Notes: a model not told the origin generated them from the letters alone. 64,000 nt of DNA from Skeletonema tropicum (GCA_037178625.1 CM074130.1:4092001-4156000); one strand, 5' to 3'; numbered from the stretch's first letter, positions 1 to 12,601 are shown. Numbers and translations are program-made.

Positions 1-632
1 AGTCTATTCCAAGGATTGGTCGTCGATATCGAGGTCTTGGAGTCAAAAACGTCAGCGACAAGGCTCTCCAATACGGGGTGGATTTCTCAGATCTTTCTCT
101 TTTTGAGCCTGCTAACAAAATTACGATTTCTTTGACCTTGCCTAGCTTCCATCTTACGCAGACCTGTTTTCGTGATCTGAAAAAACATGTTAAACAGAGC
201 CGCGGCTGGGATCTCAAACAAGTTGTCTGCACTCCGGCAGAGAAAGAGCTTTACGGCGTAAGACGCAAGAGCAATGCTTACTTCGTTAATGCAATCTACA
301 CGGTCCCTGGTACTGCCAAAAAGAAGGCAGAGAAGAAGGCTTCTACATCCAATAATAACGTGTCTACATCAGCTGCATTTGCCTCCGCATCTGTGCCTAG
401 TACCAAGAAAAGAGCTGCTCCTGCGACCAAAGCACCATACAAAGCAAATCCCGCGGCAACAGCAGCACTTCAAGCCGCCCTGTCTTCCGCGCAGGACGGG
501 GACGGAGTTGTCGATCCTGAGTGTTTGAAAAAAGCGCTGTCTTTTGGGTTCTCCAAGGCGTTCATTGATGCCAAAGTTGATGAGCAGGAGGCATTGAATG
601 TCAAACCTGCAGCGAAGAAGACGAAGAACTAG
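1..632 (+). CDS. Unrecognised basic protein, 3' part only
   Basis: The reading frame is open from the left edge of the window (codons in phase with position 3) to a TAG at 630-632, so this is the C-terminal part of a gene that starts outside. About 200 residues are visible. The first ~100 look like a folded domain with mixed hydrophobic and charged residues. The rest is low-complexity Ala/Ser/Lys/Pro sequence ending in a Lys-rich tail (PAAKKTKN), which could act as a nuclear localisation signal. I do not recognise the family. A GTG at 78-80 is only an internal valine and not a start. Confidence 0.6.
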   Translation, partial: SIPRIGRRYRGLGVKNVSDKALQYGVDFSDLSLFEPANKITISLTLPSFHLTQTCFRDLKKHVKQSRGWDLKQVVCTPAEKELYGVRRKSNAYFVNAIYTVPGTAKKKAEKKASTSNNNVSTSAAFASASVPSTKKRAAPATKAPYKANPAATAALQAALSSAQDGDGVVDPECLKKALSFGFSKAFIDAKVDEQEALNVKPAAKKTKN

Positions 633-1805
633 AGCAGTCAAGGGCTTCAGACGGATTACCGAAAATGTGTATGAGACGGCCACTCTTGGAGAGTGATTCG
701 AAAACATCATATGCTCCACTTTTTACATAAATATAAATTTACATCTACGTCCCAGGAACTTGCAACCATTGGAAATGTGGTACCAACGGCATCGCAAGTT
801 GTTGAATTTGTCAGTCCAGTCCCAAAAGTTTTGATTGCAGTGCTTAGAGATGCTCTAGCATTTTTGAGTCTATTCCCTTGACCTGGTTTAGTTCTTTGAT
901 GCTGCCGCCGTTGCAACTTCGCCATACACCGAGTTGAACTTGTCAGAGAATGATTGCGTTTGTGTATTACTTCCGACTCGGCTTGACTCTGACTCGCTTC
1001 GTCAAGAATATTTATATTATTCCATGAAGACAACGAAATGTATGCGGACTTTCACTTGTAGGCGGTTCTTGACGGGTGCTGCGAAAGATGTCCTTAATCT
1101 TCTAGCAAAGATGAAGTGTTTTCCTCATCACCATCGTTGTCAGAATCATTCGATATCTCATCATCCATAAGTGAAGATGTGATGCGCAGCTTATCGCGCT
1201 TTTCTTCTGCATCTATAATTTGATTTTTTGTGTGATAATAAGTTATATCATTTGCTCAGGTTTTTTGGTATTGATACAGTGGCCACTGTCCACTGTCAGT
1301 ATTGGTAAAAACGTTCGTCCAGGACTTCATCTTACCGTCAACGTCTTCACCAATAAAACTATCACGACTCTCTCGAGTACCCGTCGAGCCTCCTTCATGC
1401 TGCTGCTGCTATCGGTTCGCCATTCGCCATCGCCCATCTTACTGCCGGCCGGCCAGCGTCATCATCTTTTCCATCACATCTCGCCGATCGGGTCGGCATC
1501 AAGTTTACTTCTGAATCCTTTCTCGTCCGAAGGGATCTAGTCTTTCTTGCACGACCACAACTTCTTATTGAATAATATTGAACGATCCCGAACGAAGCTT
1601 CATTTTTTCACCATCCAGCTGATGGCCAGCTAAGAACTATAATATGAATATACTGTACTTCTTATCACGCCTGAAACTTTCCAATTTCCAATGCCGTTGA
1701 TGAGAAACTAAAAGACCGCCCCCACCCTTACCGTGCTTGCAGAGCGAAACACGTCAAAATCTTCTCCATCATCCTTGCAACACACAAGCTTTTACTAGTT
1801 CCATC
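633..1805. other. Intergenic, no confident gene
   Basis: Apart from the doubtful minus-strand exons at 1094-1336, nothing convincing is seen. Open frames on both strands are short and have no recognisable motif. The stretch just before 1806 is the likely promoter and 5' leader of the LRR gene. Confidence 0.4.
1094..1336 (-). CDS. Possible two-exon 3' end of an acidic protein
   Basis: On the minus strand, an exon at 1094-1212 (stop TAA at 1094-1096) encodes an acidic tail rich in Asp, Glu and Ser. It is preceded by a plausible acceptor (AATTATAG) and, 123 bp upstream, by a donor (GACG/GTAAG) at 1336/1335. Splicing these keeps the frame and joins ...SFIGEDVD to DAEEKRDKLR. The upstream exon runs into a TAG after about 30 codons and no start codon is found, so either another intron exists or this is a remnant. 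Function unknown. RNA evidence would be decisive. Confidence 0.25.
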
Positions 1806-2672
1806 ATGGCGGCCGAGGGCGGTATCGTATGGTTCACTTACACCGGCGAGCAAGATATTCCTCAAGATGTAACTCACGTCAACATAGTTAACGTCAGAGA
1901 CGTCCGTCGTGAGCCATTCATTCGTCATCTTAACATTGTTGAAGTCATTTGTCATGAGGATGTCGAAAAGATTGAAGCATTCGTATTCTATGGCTACGAT
2001 TCCTTGAGACGAGTAATTATGCCGGGCGTCAAAATTGTCGAGGCGTATGCATTCTGGGGTTGTAAAGCCCTGACGGATGTTGAATGCGGCAAGCTGGAAA
2101 CAATTAATTAGTGCGCATTTATTAGCTGCAATTCTTTGGGGAGCATCAACCTGCCATCCGTCAGGATCGTTGATTCTTTTGCATTCTTATGTTGTACAGC
2201 CCTGACAAACGTGAAATTTAGTAGCGAGCTGGAAAGGTTTAATGACGGGGCATTCGGCGGCTGCACCTCTCTTGAACGGATAACCATTCCATTGAAAGAT
2301 GGCATGATTCCTCCAGTCACTACATTCAGAGGCTGTACAAATTTGAAACACGTCGATCTGGTCGAGGGAGCAGAATTACATGAAACTATCGCTGCTTTAC
2401 ACTTTGAGGAATGGAGAAATGATATGAGAGCAGAAATTGATTCAATCAGCAAGATTCTACCCAATGCAAAGGCTACTGGCGGATGGTATCACGATCACAG
2501 GGGGAAAAAGACCGAAGTAATAGGAAGGTGGATTAGATCAGTTCTTCACAAAATGATTCATTACAAAGCTGATCATCAGCGCGTATTGGATGAGGCCGGA
2601 ACTGCACTCCAGCTAGCGTTCCCGCGAGATCTTGTAATGAGTAATGTCCTCTCTTTTCTCGAATTGCCATGA
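1806..2672 (+). pseudogene. BspA-like leucine-rich repeat gene, interrupted by one in-frame stop
   Basis: The start ATG at 1806 sits in ATCATGGCGGCCGAGGG, the same context as the paralogue at 57804. The protein begins MAAEGG and contains BspA/LRR_5-type repeats (pattern ..IV.AFxGCxALTDVxx.KLExI), about residues 50-170. A C-terminal helical region follows (HETIAALHFEEWRNDM..., ending FLELP), and the paralogue shares it. A TAG at 2109-2111 falls inside a repeat, where the paralogue has GAG (IIGENAF). The frame then continues cleanly to the stop at 2672, giving 287 readable residues apart from the stop. BspA-type LRR proteins are abundant in centric diatoms; their role is unknown. The single lesion suggests a recent nonsense mutation, a polymorphism or a sequence error. 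Confidence 0.8.
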
Positions 2673-2919
2673 CTCTTTTGAAGGTGGGGAGGGTAGAAAA
2701 TAGGGTAGGGGATGGCGGAGATATGGTAGAGAATAAGACGAGTAAGCAAAATAATGAAGAGAAAATTGCGACAGGACACACTCGCTGTCCCCTAATATTT
2801 CTCTTGCAGCCCTCTCTCCTCTATCTCACTTTCAATGGTCGCATGGTCAATTTCTTTGGGCTGCCTGGATAGTAACTTGACATTTCCTAATTATATATTA
2901 CTTTTTTTGATGTTCCCCT

Positions 2920-5900
2920 TTATTGCTGCTGTTGTGGGGCACCTGCACTACGTTGAGTAGCTCCTCCAGCCCATGGCCCTGCCAATTTCTGTCGCTCAAC
3001 AGCGACATCCTCCGAGTTGTCCACCTCACGGAGGAATCGAGTTCCAAGTTGGAGTTCATTCTCAGTCCCAGCATCCATCAGCACCCTATTCTCTGACATT
3101 TGAAACATACCTTGATTGATGTAAAGTCCCATATTTTTCTTCATGAGATTCAAGAAGTCTTCTAACTTTGTGGGCTTGGGCAACATACCCGAACTTCCAA
3201 CTTCCAAGAACATCAATCGATCAGCCTCGAGCAAATTACCAGTCAAGTTGAAGATGAGCACTGGAGGGAGATTTTCATCTTGAAATTGCTGTCTAATTTT
3301 GAGAATAGCTTCGTGACCAAGGAGGGACCCATCACCTGGCTGAATATCCTGAATCCATTTGTCATTCTTGAAATACGCCTGGCGATTCTTGGCATTCATA
3401 ATTTTATCAGGACCAAACCTAACGAACTCTGGAATCTCACCACTTGGTTTTTCCGACTCTTCCATTTCATCCATCAAACTTCGGCAGTATTCACTTGACA
3501 TCTGCTGATCCATCGTCACAACATGGAAACGATGCTTCTTGCACATTCTGAGGGCCTGCTCTCCGCTAAGAGCCGTGTAGCAATCGATAGTCACGCCTGG
3601 ATACTCCAAGGCAATCTTTTGATAGATCATTGCCACCATCTGTCTCATAGTCCGTTGATCATCGATGGCTAACACTTTCATAGTGCCTTCGAATTTCAAC
3701 TCGTATGTGTAAGCCCCAAAATCAATCTCTTGCGACAACTCTCCGCTAGGATTTGCGCGATGCCGAGCAATAGCATCCTCGGGTGCTCTCTGAATTGCAT
3801 TTTGGAAGTAGATGAAGGTTCCGGGCCCACCATTTGGAACATGATGCTCATGATTTTTTTTGAGAGGACTTACAATTCGTAATCCCGTGCTTTTATTGCC
3901 AGGACCAAACAGACCAAGACTGTTTTCGGACAAAGTTCCCTCAGGCATTGTCACTACTGAACCATCTTGATGAGGTTTCATACTGGGCTCAGCAATGGTG
4001 TGGGCAATGAGGTCTGCCAACCGAAGGCCGATACCAGTACTCTTTGTTCCGCCAATTCGATCTTCCTGGGGGAGGGCATCTCCTGTAGTGAAGGCACGAA
4101 GCACGTGACGTTGAGCATCACGAGGAATACCCGGCCCAGAATCAGATACTCCTAAAGTCACTTCAAGCCAATTAGGTCCTGCTTCTCGAACACTGCAAAC
4201 AAGAACTACACCTCCAGATGCAGTGAATTTTGCCGCATTACTAAGCAAGTTGGAAAGGTATTGGAGAAGAAGAACTGAGTCACTGATGACATAAAGAGAG
4301 TCAGGGCTAGGTACATTGAGCTCCAAATTGACAGAGGCTCTCATTCTCGGGCTTTGAAGAGCTGCAGCCTTTCGACATAGATCACCTAGGTCAATGACCT
4401 CGTGCTTGGGAGTGTAGGTGCCGTTCTCCATCTTGGCAACATCTAACATGTCATTAAGAGTATCGACAGCATGTTGACAAACGAGCCTCTGATGATCAGT
4501 TAATTCTTGGACTCGAGTTGGCAATTCTTTCAAACCCAATTCGTCGTCATCTTCGATTAGAGCTAAATCAACAGCCTCCATTGCCCTATCTGCAAGAGCC
4601 AGAACGCTACCGACTACATTTCTGATCTCGTGATAAACATGAGCCGAGATGGTTGCTTGCGCAGCAGTGGCAGCTTCAGCTGCCCGTTGCTTCATTTCTG
4701 CGTCTCGCTTAGCTCGAGCATCTGTAGATTGATTAGGTGCAAGTGACATTAGATAATACATTGAGGAGGATATAATGACAGTATCTCGAGAAGAATCTTA
4801 CCTGTGATATCTTGACCAATACCGACAACACCGATGACATTGTCTTGTGCATCACGGCGTGTAGTGGCATTAAGAAGAACCTCAACAACGTGATCTCCCG
4901 ATGTTAGAAGCGGGAACTCAAAGTTGGCTGTCTCAATGCCCATCAGAGCATTCTTTAAAATGTCAGACACACTCTCTTTATACTCAGCAGAGACAAATTC
5001 TTCAACCAGCTTTCGTCCAAACACATCAGCACTACTGAATCCCGTAAGAGTTGAAGCGCATTGATTCCAAACGTTGACGCGCCCAAGAGTATCAACTCCG
5101 AAGATTGGAGCGTTGGCAGAGTCAATAAGCTTCGAAAATTCTCTTTCTTGTGCAATGCGTTCTGTGATATCCTGCCCAATACCGACAACACCGATAATGT
5201 TGCCCTGTTCATCCCGACGAGTAGTCGCATTGAGCAGCACTTCAAGTCGATTCTTTCCTTTGGTCATCAAAGGGAAGTCAAAGTTTGCCGTCTCTTCTCC
5301 ATGGAGAGCTTGATCCAGAACGCCCTGTACCTTCTCTTGATGCTCCATGCGAATGAACTCCTTGACAAGTGAGTGTCCCATGACTATGATTGGTGATGAG
5401 GGTGACCGTGTTAATCAGAAATTGCACAACAACACATAAGGAATGTTTTCAGAAAGTAACGTACCTTCTTCTGACGGATAACCTGACAATCGTACAGCGC
5501 ATTGGTTCCAAACATTAACTCTTCCCTGTGTATCAACACCGAAGATTGGAGCATTTGCTGTGTCAATGAGACGGGTATATTCTCTCTCTTGTGCCAGACG
5601 CCCAGTAATATCCTGGCCAATACCTACAACACCGATAATGTTGCCCTGTTCGTCTCGGCGTGTAGTGGCATTGAGCAAAACTTCGATGCGCGCTCCCGCT
5701 TTCGTGATGAGGGGGAACTCAAAGTTGGCAGTTTCCCCTCCCAAAAGTGCTTGATCAATTACTTTTTGTACTCTGGCTCTATGCTCGGGGGTAATGAACC
5801 CTTGAACCAGGTTCTTGCCCATTACCTCCTCGCTGCTGTAGCCTACCGATTTAACGGCGCATTGATTCCAAATGGTGACCTTACCTTCATTATCGACACC

Positions 5901-8900
5901 AAAGATCGGAGCATTGGCAGAGTCAATGAGCTTAGAATACTCCCTCTCCTGTGCCAAACGGGCAGTAATATCTTGTCCAATACCGACAACACCGATAATG
6001 TTGCCTTGTTCATCACGACGGGTAGTTGCATTCAAAAGCACCTCCAGGCGTACTCCCGCTTTGGTCATAAGAGGGAACTCAAAGTTGGCAGTCTCCTCCC
6101 CATCAAGTGCTTTATCAAGAACTGTCTGCACTGATGCCTGATAATCCTTCGTGATGAACTCTTCCACCAATCGGTGCCCCATCACCTCCTCAGTAGAGTA
6201 ACCCACCAGATGCATGGCACATTGATTCCAGACATTCACCATACCTTCGTTATCTACTCCAAAAATGGGGGCATTGGCGTTGTTGATGAGATTACTATAC
6301 TCCCTCTCCTGCGCAATTCTGAAGGTAATGTCTTGTCCGATACCAACGACACCGATGATATTTCCATGTTCGTCACGTCGGGTGGTGGCATTGAGGAGAA
6401 TTTCTATTCTTGCTCCAGCCTTTGTGATGAGAGGAAACTCGAAATTAGCAGTCTCCTCCCCATGTAAAGCTCTATCAAGAACTGCTTGAACTGATGCCTG
6501 GTAGTCCGTTGTGATGAATTCTTCCACTAGATTCTTGTCCATAACTTCATCAGTATTATACCCAACGAGCTTACGCGCACATTGATTCCACACGTTGACA
6601 GACCCTTTTGTGTCCACACCGAAAATAGGTGCATTCGCTGTATCAATCAGCTTAGAATACTCTCTCTCTTGAGCAATACGACCAGTAATATCTTGTCCAA
6701 TACCCACGACACCAATAATATTACCCTGCTCGTCACGACGGGTAGTCGCATTCAAAAGAACCTCGATCCTTATTCCGTGTTTAGTGATAAGAGGGAATTC
6801 GAAGTTGGCAGTTTCGTTTCCAGTCATTGCTTCATCGAGGACAGTCTTCACAGCAGCTCTGTACTCCTTCGTAATGAATTCTTGTACAAGATTCTGAAGA
6901 GAAAGAAAATAGTGAAGAAGAAGAGAGAACTTTGTTAGATGTCTCATTGAGTAATTAGAAGTAAAATAGTAGACCGTTCTTACCTTCCCCATAACTTCAT
7001 CCAGTGAATACCCTACTAATTTCATTGCGCATTGATTCCACACATTGACTCTTCCCTGAGTGTCAACTCCGAAGATAGGAGCGTTTGCATTATCAATCAG
7101 CTTGGAATACTCTCTCTCCTGGGCTAGACGAGCTGTGATATCCTGTCCAATACCCACAACACCTATGACCTTGCCGTGCTCATTACGTCTTGTTGTTGCA
7201 TTCAACAGTACCTCAATTCTAGCACCCGCCTTAGTAATTAGGGGGAACTCGAAGTTGGCAGTTTCAACTCCATCAAGTGCTTTATCGAGGACAGTTTGAA
7301 CAGATGCTTGGTAGTCTTCAGTGATGAACTCTTTTACAAGTGAATGGCCCATGACTTAACGCAAGAGAAGTGTCGGGTATTTACAAGATTTGATAGGCGA
7401 AACAAAGTGAGAAAAAGAAAACATTTCAAGGTAGAAAGACACCGATAGAGCTCTAAAAGAAAGTGTGCCGCTTACCTTCATTTGTATTATACCCGACGAG
7501 CTTACGCGCACATTGATTCCACACGTTGACGGACCCTTTTGTGTCCACACCGAAGATTGGAGCATTCGCTGTGTCAATCAGCTTGGAATACTCTTTCTCT
7601 TGGGCAATACGACCAGTAATATCTTGCCCGATACCCACAACACCAATTACGTGCCCTTGCTCATCTCTCCGAGTTGTTGCGTTTAACAGCACCTCAATTC
7701 TTACGCCGTGCTTAGTCACGAGTGGAAACTCGAAGTTGGCAGTCTCCTGACCTTGTAAAGCTAAATTGAGGACAGTGCTGACGGCGTCCTTGTACTCATT
7801 GGTGATGAATTCTTGTACAAGATTCTGGAGAGAAGAGAAACCATTAACCATACAATCATCCAAATAGAGGCAAATTGAAGCAAAATAGTAGACTGTTCTT
7901 ACCTTCCCCATAACTTCATCCAGTGTATATCCAACAATCTTCCGAGCACATTTATTCCATACATTGACTCGTCCGGAGGTATCAACTCCGAAGATAGGAG
8001 CGTTTGCATTATCAATCAGCTTGGAATACTCTCTCTCCTGGGCTAGACGAGCTGTGATATCCTGTCCAATACCCACAACACCTATGACCTTGCCGTGCTC
8101 ATTACGTCTTGTTGTTGCATTCAACAGTACCTCAATTCTAGCACCCGCCTTAGTAATTAGGGGGAATTCGAAGTTGGCAGTTTCAACTCCATCAAGTGCT
8201 TTGTCAAGGACAGCCTGCACTGATGCCTGATAATCCTTTGTGATGAACTCTTTTACAAGCGAATAACCCATGACTGTCGAAAAAATGCGTTAGACAAGGC
8301 GCTGCTGAATTATGTAAGAGGAAAATGCGCTGCATAAACTCACCTTCATCGGTAGAATAACCCACAAGCTTGCGTGCACACTGATTCCATACGTTGACTC
8401 TTCCCTGAGTGTCAACTCCGAAAATTGGAGCGTTTGCAGAGTCAATGAGTTTGGAATACTCTCTCTCCTGTGCTAGACGAGCTGTGATATCTTGTCCGAT
8501 ACCGACGACACCTATCACATTGCCTTGTTCGTCACGTCTCGTCGTGGCATTCAAAAGCACCTCAATGCGTACTCCATTCTTCGTAATAAGGGGGAACTCG
8601 AAGTTGGCAGTCTCTTTTCCACGAAGAGCTTTGTCAAGTACAGCTTTCACAGCTGCGCGGTACTCTTTTGTGATGAACTCTTGAACGAGGTTCTAACAGG
8701 AAAAATCAATGAGAATAAAACGATACACGCATGTGACTAAGGCAATCATTCTTCACCTATTTACTCACCTTCCCCATGACCTCACTAATGGTGTAACCTA
8801 CCAATTTCATAGCGCATTGATTCCAAACGTTGACTCTTCCGAAGGTATCAACTCCGAAGATGGGGGCATTTGCAGAGTCAATGAGCTTTGAATACTCTCT

Positions 8901-11900
8901 CTCCTGTGCCAGACGAGCAGTAATATCTTGCCCGATTCCAACGACACCGATCACATTGCCTTGTTCGTCACGACGAGTAGTAGCATTGAGCAATACTTCT
9001 ATGCGTACTCCATTCTTAGTGATCAGGGGGAACTCAAAGTTCTCAGTCTCGGCTCCCTGAAGAGCTTTGTCGAGAACAGTCTGTACAGCTGTCTTGAAGT
9101 CGTCAGTAATGAACTCTTGCACAAGAGAATGACCCATAACTGATGATTGAATGAATGCGTGTTAGTCATCACTAGACAAAAATCTCACAAAACACAGCAT
9201 TTGACGTGAAAATACGTACCTTCCTCGTTACTGTATCCCACCAGATCCTTTGCACATTGGTTCCAAACATTGACTCTTCCCTGTGTATCGACACCGAAGA
9301 TTGGAGCATTTGCTGTGTCAATGAGACGAGTATATTCTCTCTCCTGTGCCAAACGCCCAGTAATATCTTGACCGATACCCACGACACCAATCACGTTTCC
9401 TTGTTCATCGCGACGAGTGGTAGCATTGAGAAGGACATCCAGGCGAACTCCCGCTTTCGTGATGAGAGGGAATTCAAAGTTGGCAGTCTCCTCCCCGTGC
9501 AGTGCCATATCAAGAACTGCCTGCACAGCAGTCTTGTACTCGTCAGTGATAAATTCTTTCACCAAATTCTTGCTCATTACCTCCTCGCTGCTGTAGCCGA
9601 CCAATTGCATGGCACATTGATTCCAAACGTTGACTCTTCCTTGCGTGTCGACGCCAAAAATTGGAGCATTGGCAGAGTCAATGAGCTTAGAATACTCCCT
9701 TTCCTGTGCTAGACGAGCTGTGATATCTTGTCCGATACCGACGACACCGATAATGTTACCCTGTTCATCACGACGGGTGGTTGCGTTGAGCAAGACTTGG
9801 ATGTGTGCACCCGCCTTCGTCACTAATGGGAACTCGAAGTTCTCTGTCTCTGCTCCCTTCAGAGCTTGATCAAGGACTGTCTGCACTGCAGCCTTGTAGT
9901 CTTCTGTAATGAATTCTTGTACAAGGGAGTGTCCCATCACCTCCTCACTGCTGTATCCTACCAACCTCATCGCACATTGGTTCCAAACGTTGACGCGTCC
10001 ATGCGTGTCCACACCGAAGATTGGAGCATTTGCTGTGTCAATGAGACGTGTATACTCCCTCTCTTGAGCAATGCGACCAGTAATATCCTGACCGATACCC
10101 ACAACACCAATCACGTTTCCTTGTTCATCGCGACGAGTGGTAGCATTGAGAAGGACATCCAGGCGAACTCCCGCTTTCGTGATGAGAGGGAATTCAAAGT
10201 TGGCAGTCTCCTCCCCGTGCAGTGCCATATCAAGAACTGCCTGCACAGCAGTCTTGTACTCGTCAGTGATAAATTCTTTCACCAAATTCTTGCTCATTAC
10301 CTCCTCGCTGCTGTAGCCGACCAACTGCATGGCACATTGATTCCAAACGTTGACTCTTCCTTGCGTGTCTACGCCGAAAATTGGAGCATTGGCAGAGTCA
10401 ATGAGCTTGGAATACTCCCTTTCCTGTGCCAAACGGGCAGTAATATCTTGTCCGATACCGACGACACCGATAATGTTGCCCTGTTCATCACGTCTCGTCG
10501 TGGCATTCAAAAGCACCTCAATGCGGGCGCCGCCCTTTGTGATTAGGGGGAACTCGAAGTTTTCGGTCTCATCGCCTTGGAGTGCCATATCAAGAACTTT
10601 CTGCACACCACTTTTAAAATCATCAGTAATGAACTCCTTGACAAGGGAGTGTCCCATCACCTCCTCACTACTGTATCCTACCAACCTCATCGCACATTGG
10701 TTCCAAACGTTGACGCGTCCAAGAGTATCTACACCGAAGATGGGGGCGTTAGCCAAGTCAATAAGACGTGTATACTCCCTCTCTTGGGCAAGGCGGCCCG
10801 TAATATCTTGTCCGATACCCACAACACCAATCACGTTTCCTTGTTCGTCGCGACGAGTGGTGGCATTGAGAAGGACATCCAAGCGGACTCCTGCCTTGGT
10901 CATAAGAGGGAACTCAAAGTTGGCAGTCTCCTCCCCGTGCAAAGCTTCATCGAGAACAGCTTGGACGGCAGTCTTGAAATCATCTGTGATAAATTCTTGG
11001 ACAAGATTCTGGACAAAGATGTTAGAATCTGAAATAAATGGCAATGCAATAATATCTGTTAACCACCTCACCTTTCCCATGACCTCTTCCGTTGAATAGC
11101 CAACAAGTTGAATTGCACACTGGTTCCAAATATTTACTCGTCCAAAAGTATCAACTCCAAAGATGGGCGCGTTTGCCGTGTCAATAAGACGTGTATACTC
11201 CCTCTCTACGCTCAGAGTCAAGTTGGAAAGATGGAGGTTATAAAGAGTGAGCGCAAACCATGCTTGGCAGTAATCATAATATGAAAGATGCTATCAACTC
11301 CGAACTAACCTTGTGCGATACGACCAGTAATATCTTGTCCAATGCCAACAACACCAATAATTTCTCCCGCAGGGTTCCTACGTGCAGTTGCGTTTAGAAG
11401 AATTTCGATACGCACGCCCTCTTTGGTCATCAAAGGGAATTCGTAGTTAGCAGTTTCATCGCCATGTAATGCTCGGTCAATTACCATTCTAACACTAGCC
11501 TGATAATCCCGAGTGATGAACTCTTTCACAAGATTCTATGGCAGAAATAAAACATGATGAGAGACAGGTAGAGGTGATGAAGAAGCACGAGAGAAAAACT
11601 TCTTGATTGATTCTTACCTTGCCCATAACTTCGTCTGGGGTATAACCGACAATGCGCATCGCACATTTGTTCCAAACATTCACTCTTCCTTCGGAATCAA
11701 CGCCAAAGATGGGAGCATTTGCAGAGTCAATAAGATTAGAGTAATGTGGTTCCAAATTCGAATCAATCAGATCTCCCTCAATCAAGGACTGCTCACGACG
11801 ATGAGCGCTTCGCTTCTGAAGAATGTCTGGATCAGTAGTTGCACTGGAAACGGTTTGATCCCTGGAAACGGTTGGATCCCAAGTAACAATGGAAGGTACA

Positions 11901-12601
11901 TCATCTTCATCATCGTTCTTCGAGATTGGATCTAAATCACCAAAGTTGCCCTTCTTATCAGAAAAGCTTTGTCTTCCTTGATTAGCTCCTTCACAAGATG
12001 AAGCACCCCAATCTTTCTTCTTCTTCTTCATGTTGCTTTTGGGCATCTTATGTAAGTTCGACATGGTGGGAGTAGAACCAGCAGGCGAACCATCTGGGAC
12101 ACTCGATACATTCATTTCAGTCATCTCTGGAAGAAGCTTCTTTATCGGAGTTGAAATGGCACTGGGATTGGGCTGATCCCTTTCTTTCAAGAAGACAAGA
12201 CTGCCCGTCGTATCAGCTTTGGACGCTTCATCTTCACTACTTTCGTTGGTGACAACGGACTCAATTGAAACCAACAGTCCAATTAACACGACAACCAAAG
12301 AAGCGCACCCCGACAAACTCCCCGATGATGCTCGGTAAGCAGCAGTGATGGGATAGGATACGAGATACAGAAACAGACACTCCACTGGCTTAAAGCCACG
12401 AAGATCTACCTTGATGAACCTTGCCGAGGCTTCTCCGCCCAATAATGTAGTAGAGGAAGGCATTCCAGATGTCTTGACAAACTTTTCGATGAGTGGGAAT
12501 CCTGCGATGAGGCTAACAATTGTTAGATATCCCGCGAGGGAGTCGAAAAGAAGAGAGGCACCGCTTAGAAGGGTGGCCATTGCACTGTGTAGAAGGGCCA
12601 T
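2920..12601 (-). CDS. Membrane hybrid histidine kinase with 17 tandem PAS domains
   Basis: Twelve exons (minus strand, 5' to 3'): 12601-11618, 11535-11310, 11205-11072, 11008-9220, 9139-8769, 8692-8344, 8273-7903, 7824-7476, 7354-6984, 6893-5465, 5383-4802, 4721-2920. All eleven introns are GT-AG and 63-121 bp long. The exons sum to 8,757 nt, exactly 2,918 codons plus stop, and every junction keeps frame. The N-terminus has about three hydrophobic segments (residues ~14-40, ~75-92, ~97-114), then a Ser/Lys-rich linker. PAS repeats of 120 residues (ANAPIFGVD...WNQCA...VVGIGQDIT) fill ~288-2330. The kinase core follows: H-box HEIRN near 2349, N-box LLSNAAKF, G1 DSGPGIP, G2 STGIGL. A receiver domain ends the protein, with IDDQ, phospho-acceptor Asp in VTMDQQM, Thr in FNLTGN and Lys in LPKP. 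It should autophosphorylate on His and pass phosphate to its own Asp. The ligand is unknown. The exon model is mine, from splice consensus and repeat alignment. Confidence 0.93.
4802..11760 (-). repeat. Array of 17 PAS-encoding 360-nt repeats with introns
   Basis: Each unit encodes 120 residues starting near LID.ANAPIFGVD and ending near GIGQDIT..LAQEREY. Exons 9139-8769/8692-8344, 8273-7903/7824-7476 and 7354-6984 alternate 371 and 349 nt, so two neighbouring exons make 720 nt, exactly two PAS units. Some unit pairs are nearly identical in DNA, for example 9400-9660 against 10120-10380 (offset 720). Five units lie uninterrupted in one exon (11008-9220) and four in another (6893-5465). Confidence 0.9.

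Noticed and set aside
1220..1540. Plus-strand frame of 106 codons
   Set aside because: No family resemblance, low-complexity end, and it overlaps a more plausible minus-strand splice pair.
5060..11100. Many plus-strand open frames of 60-250 codons opposite the PAS kinase
   Set aside because: They repeat in step with the PAS units and are the reverse strand of a repetitive coding region. None has an independent motif.
4802..11760. LOV photoreceptor function for the PAS array
   Set aside because: The flavin-binding cysteine motif is absent in all 17 units.
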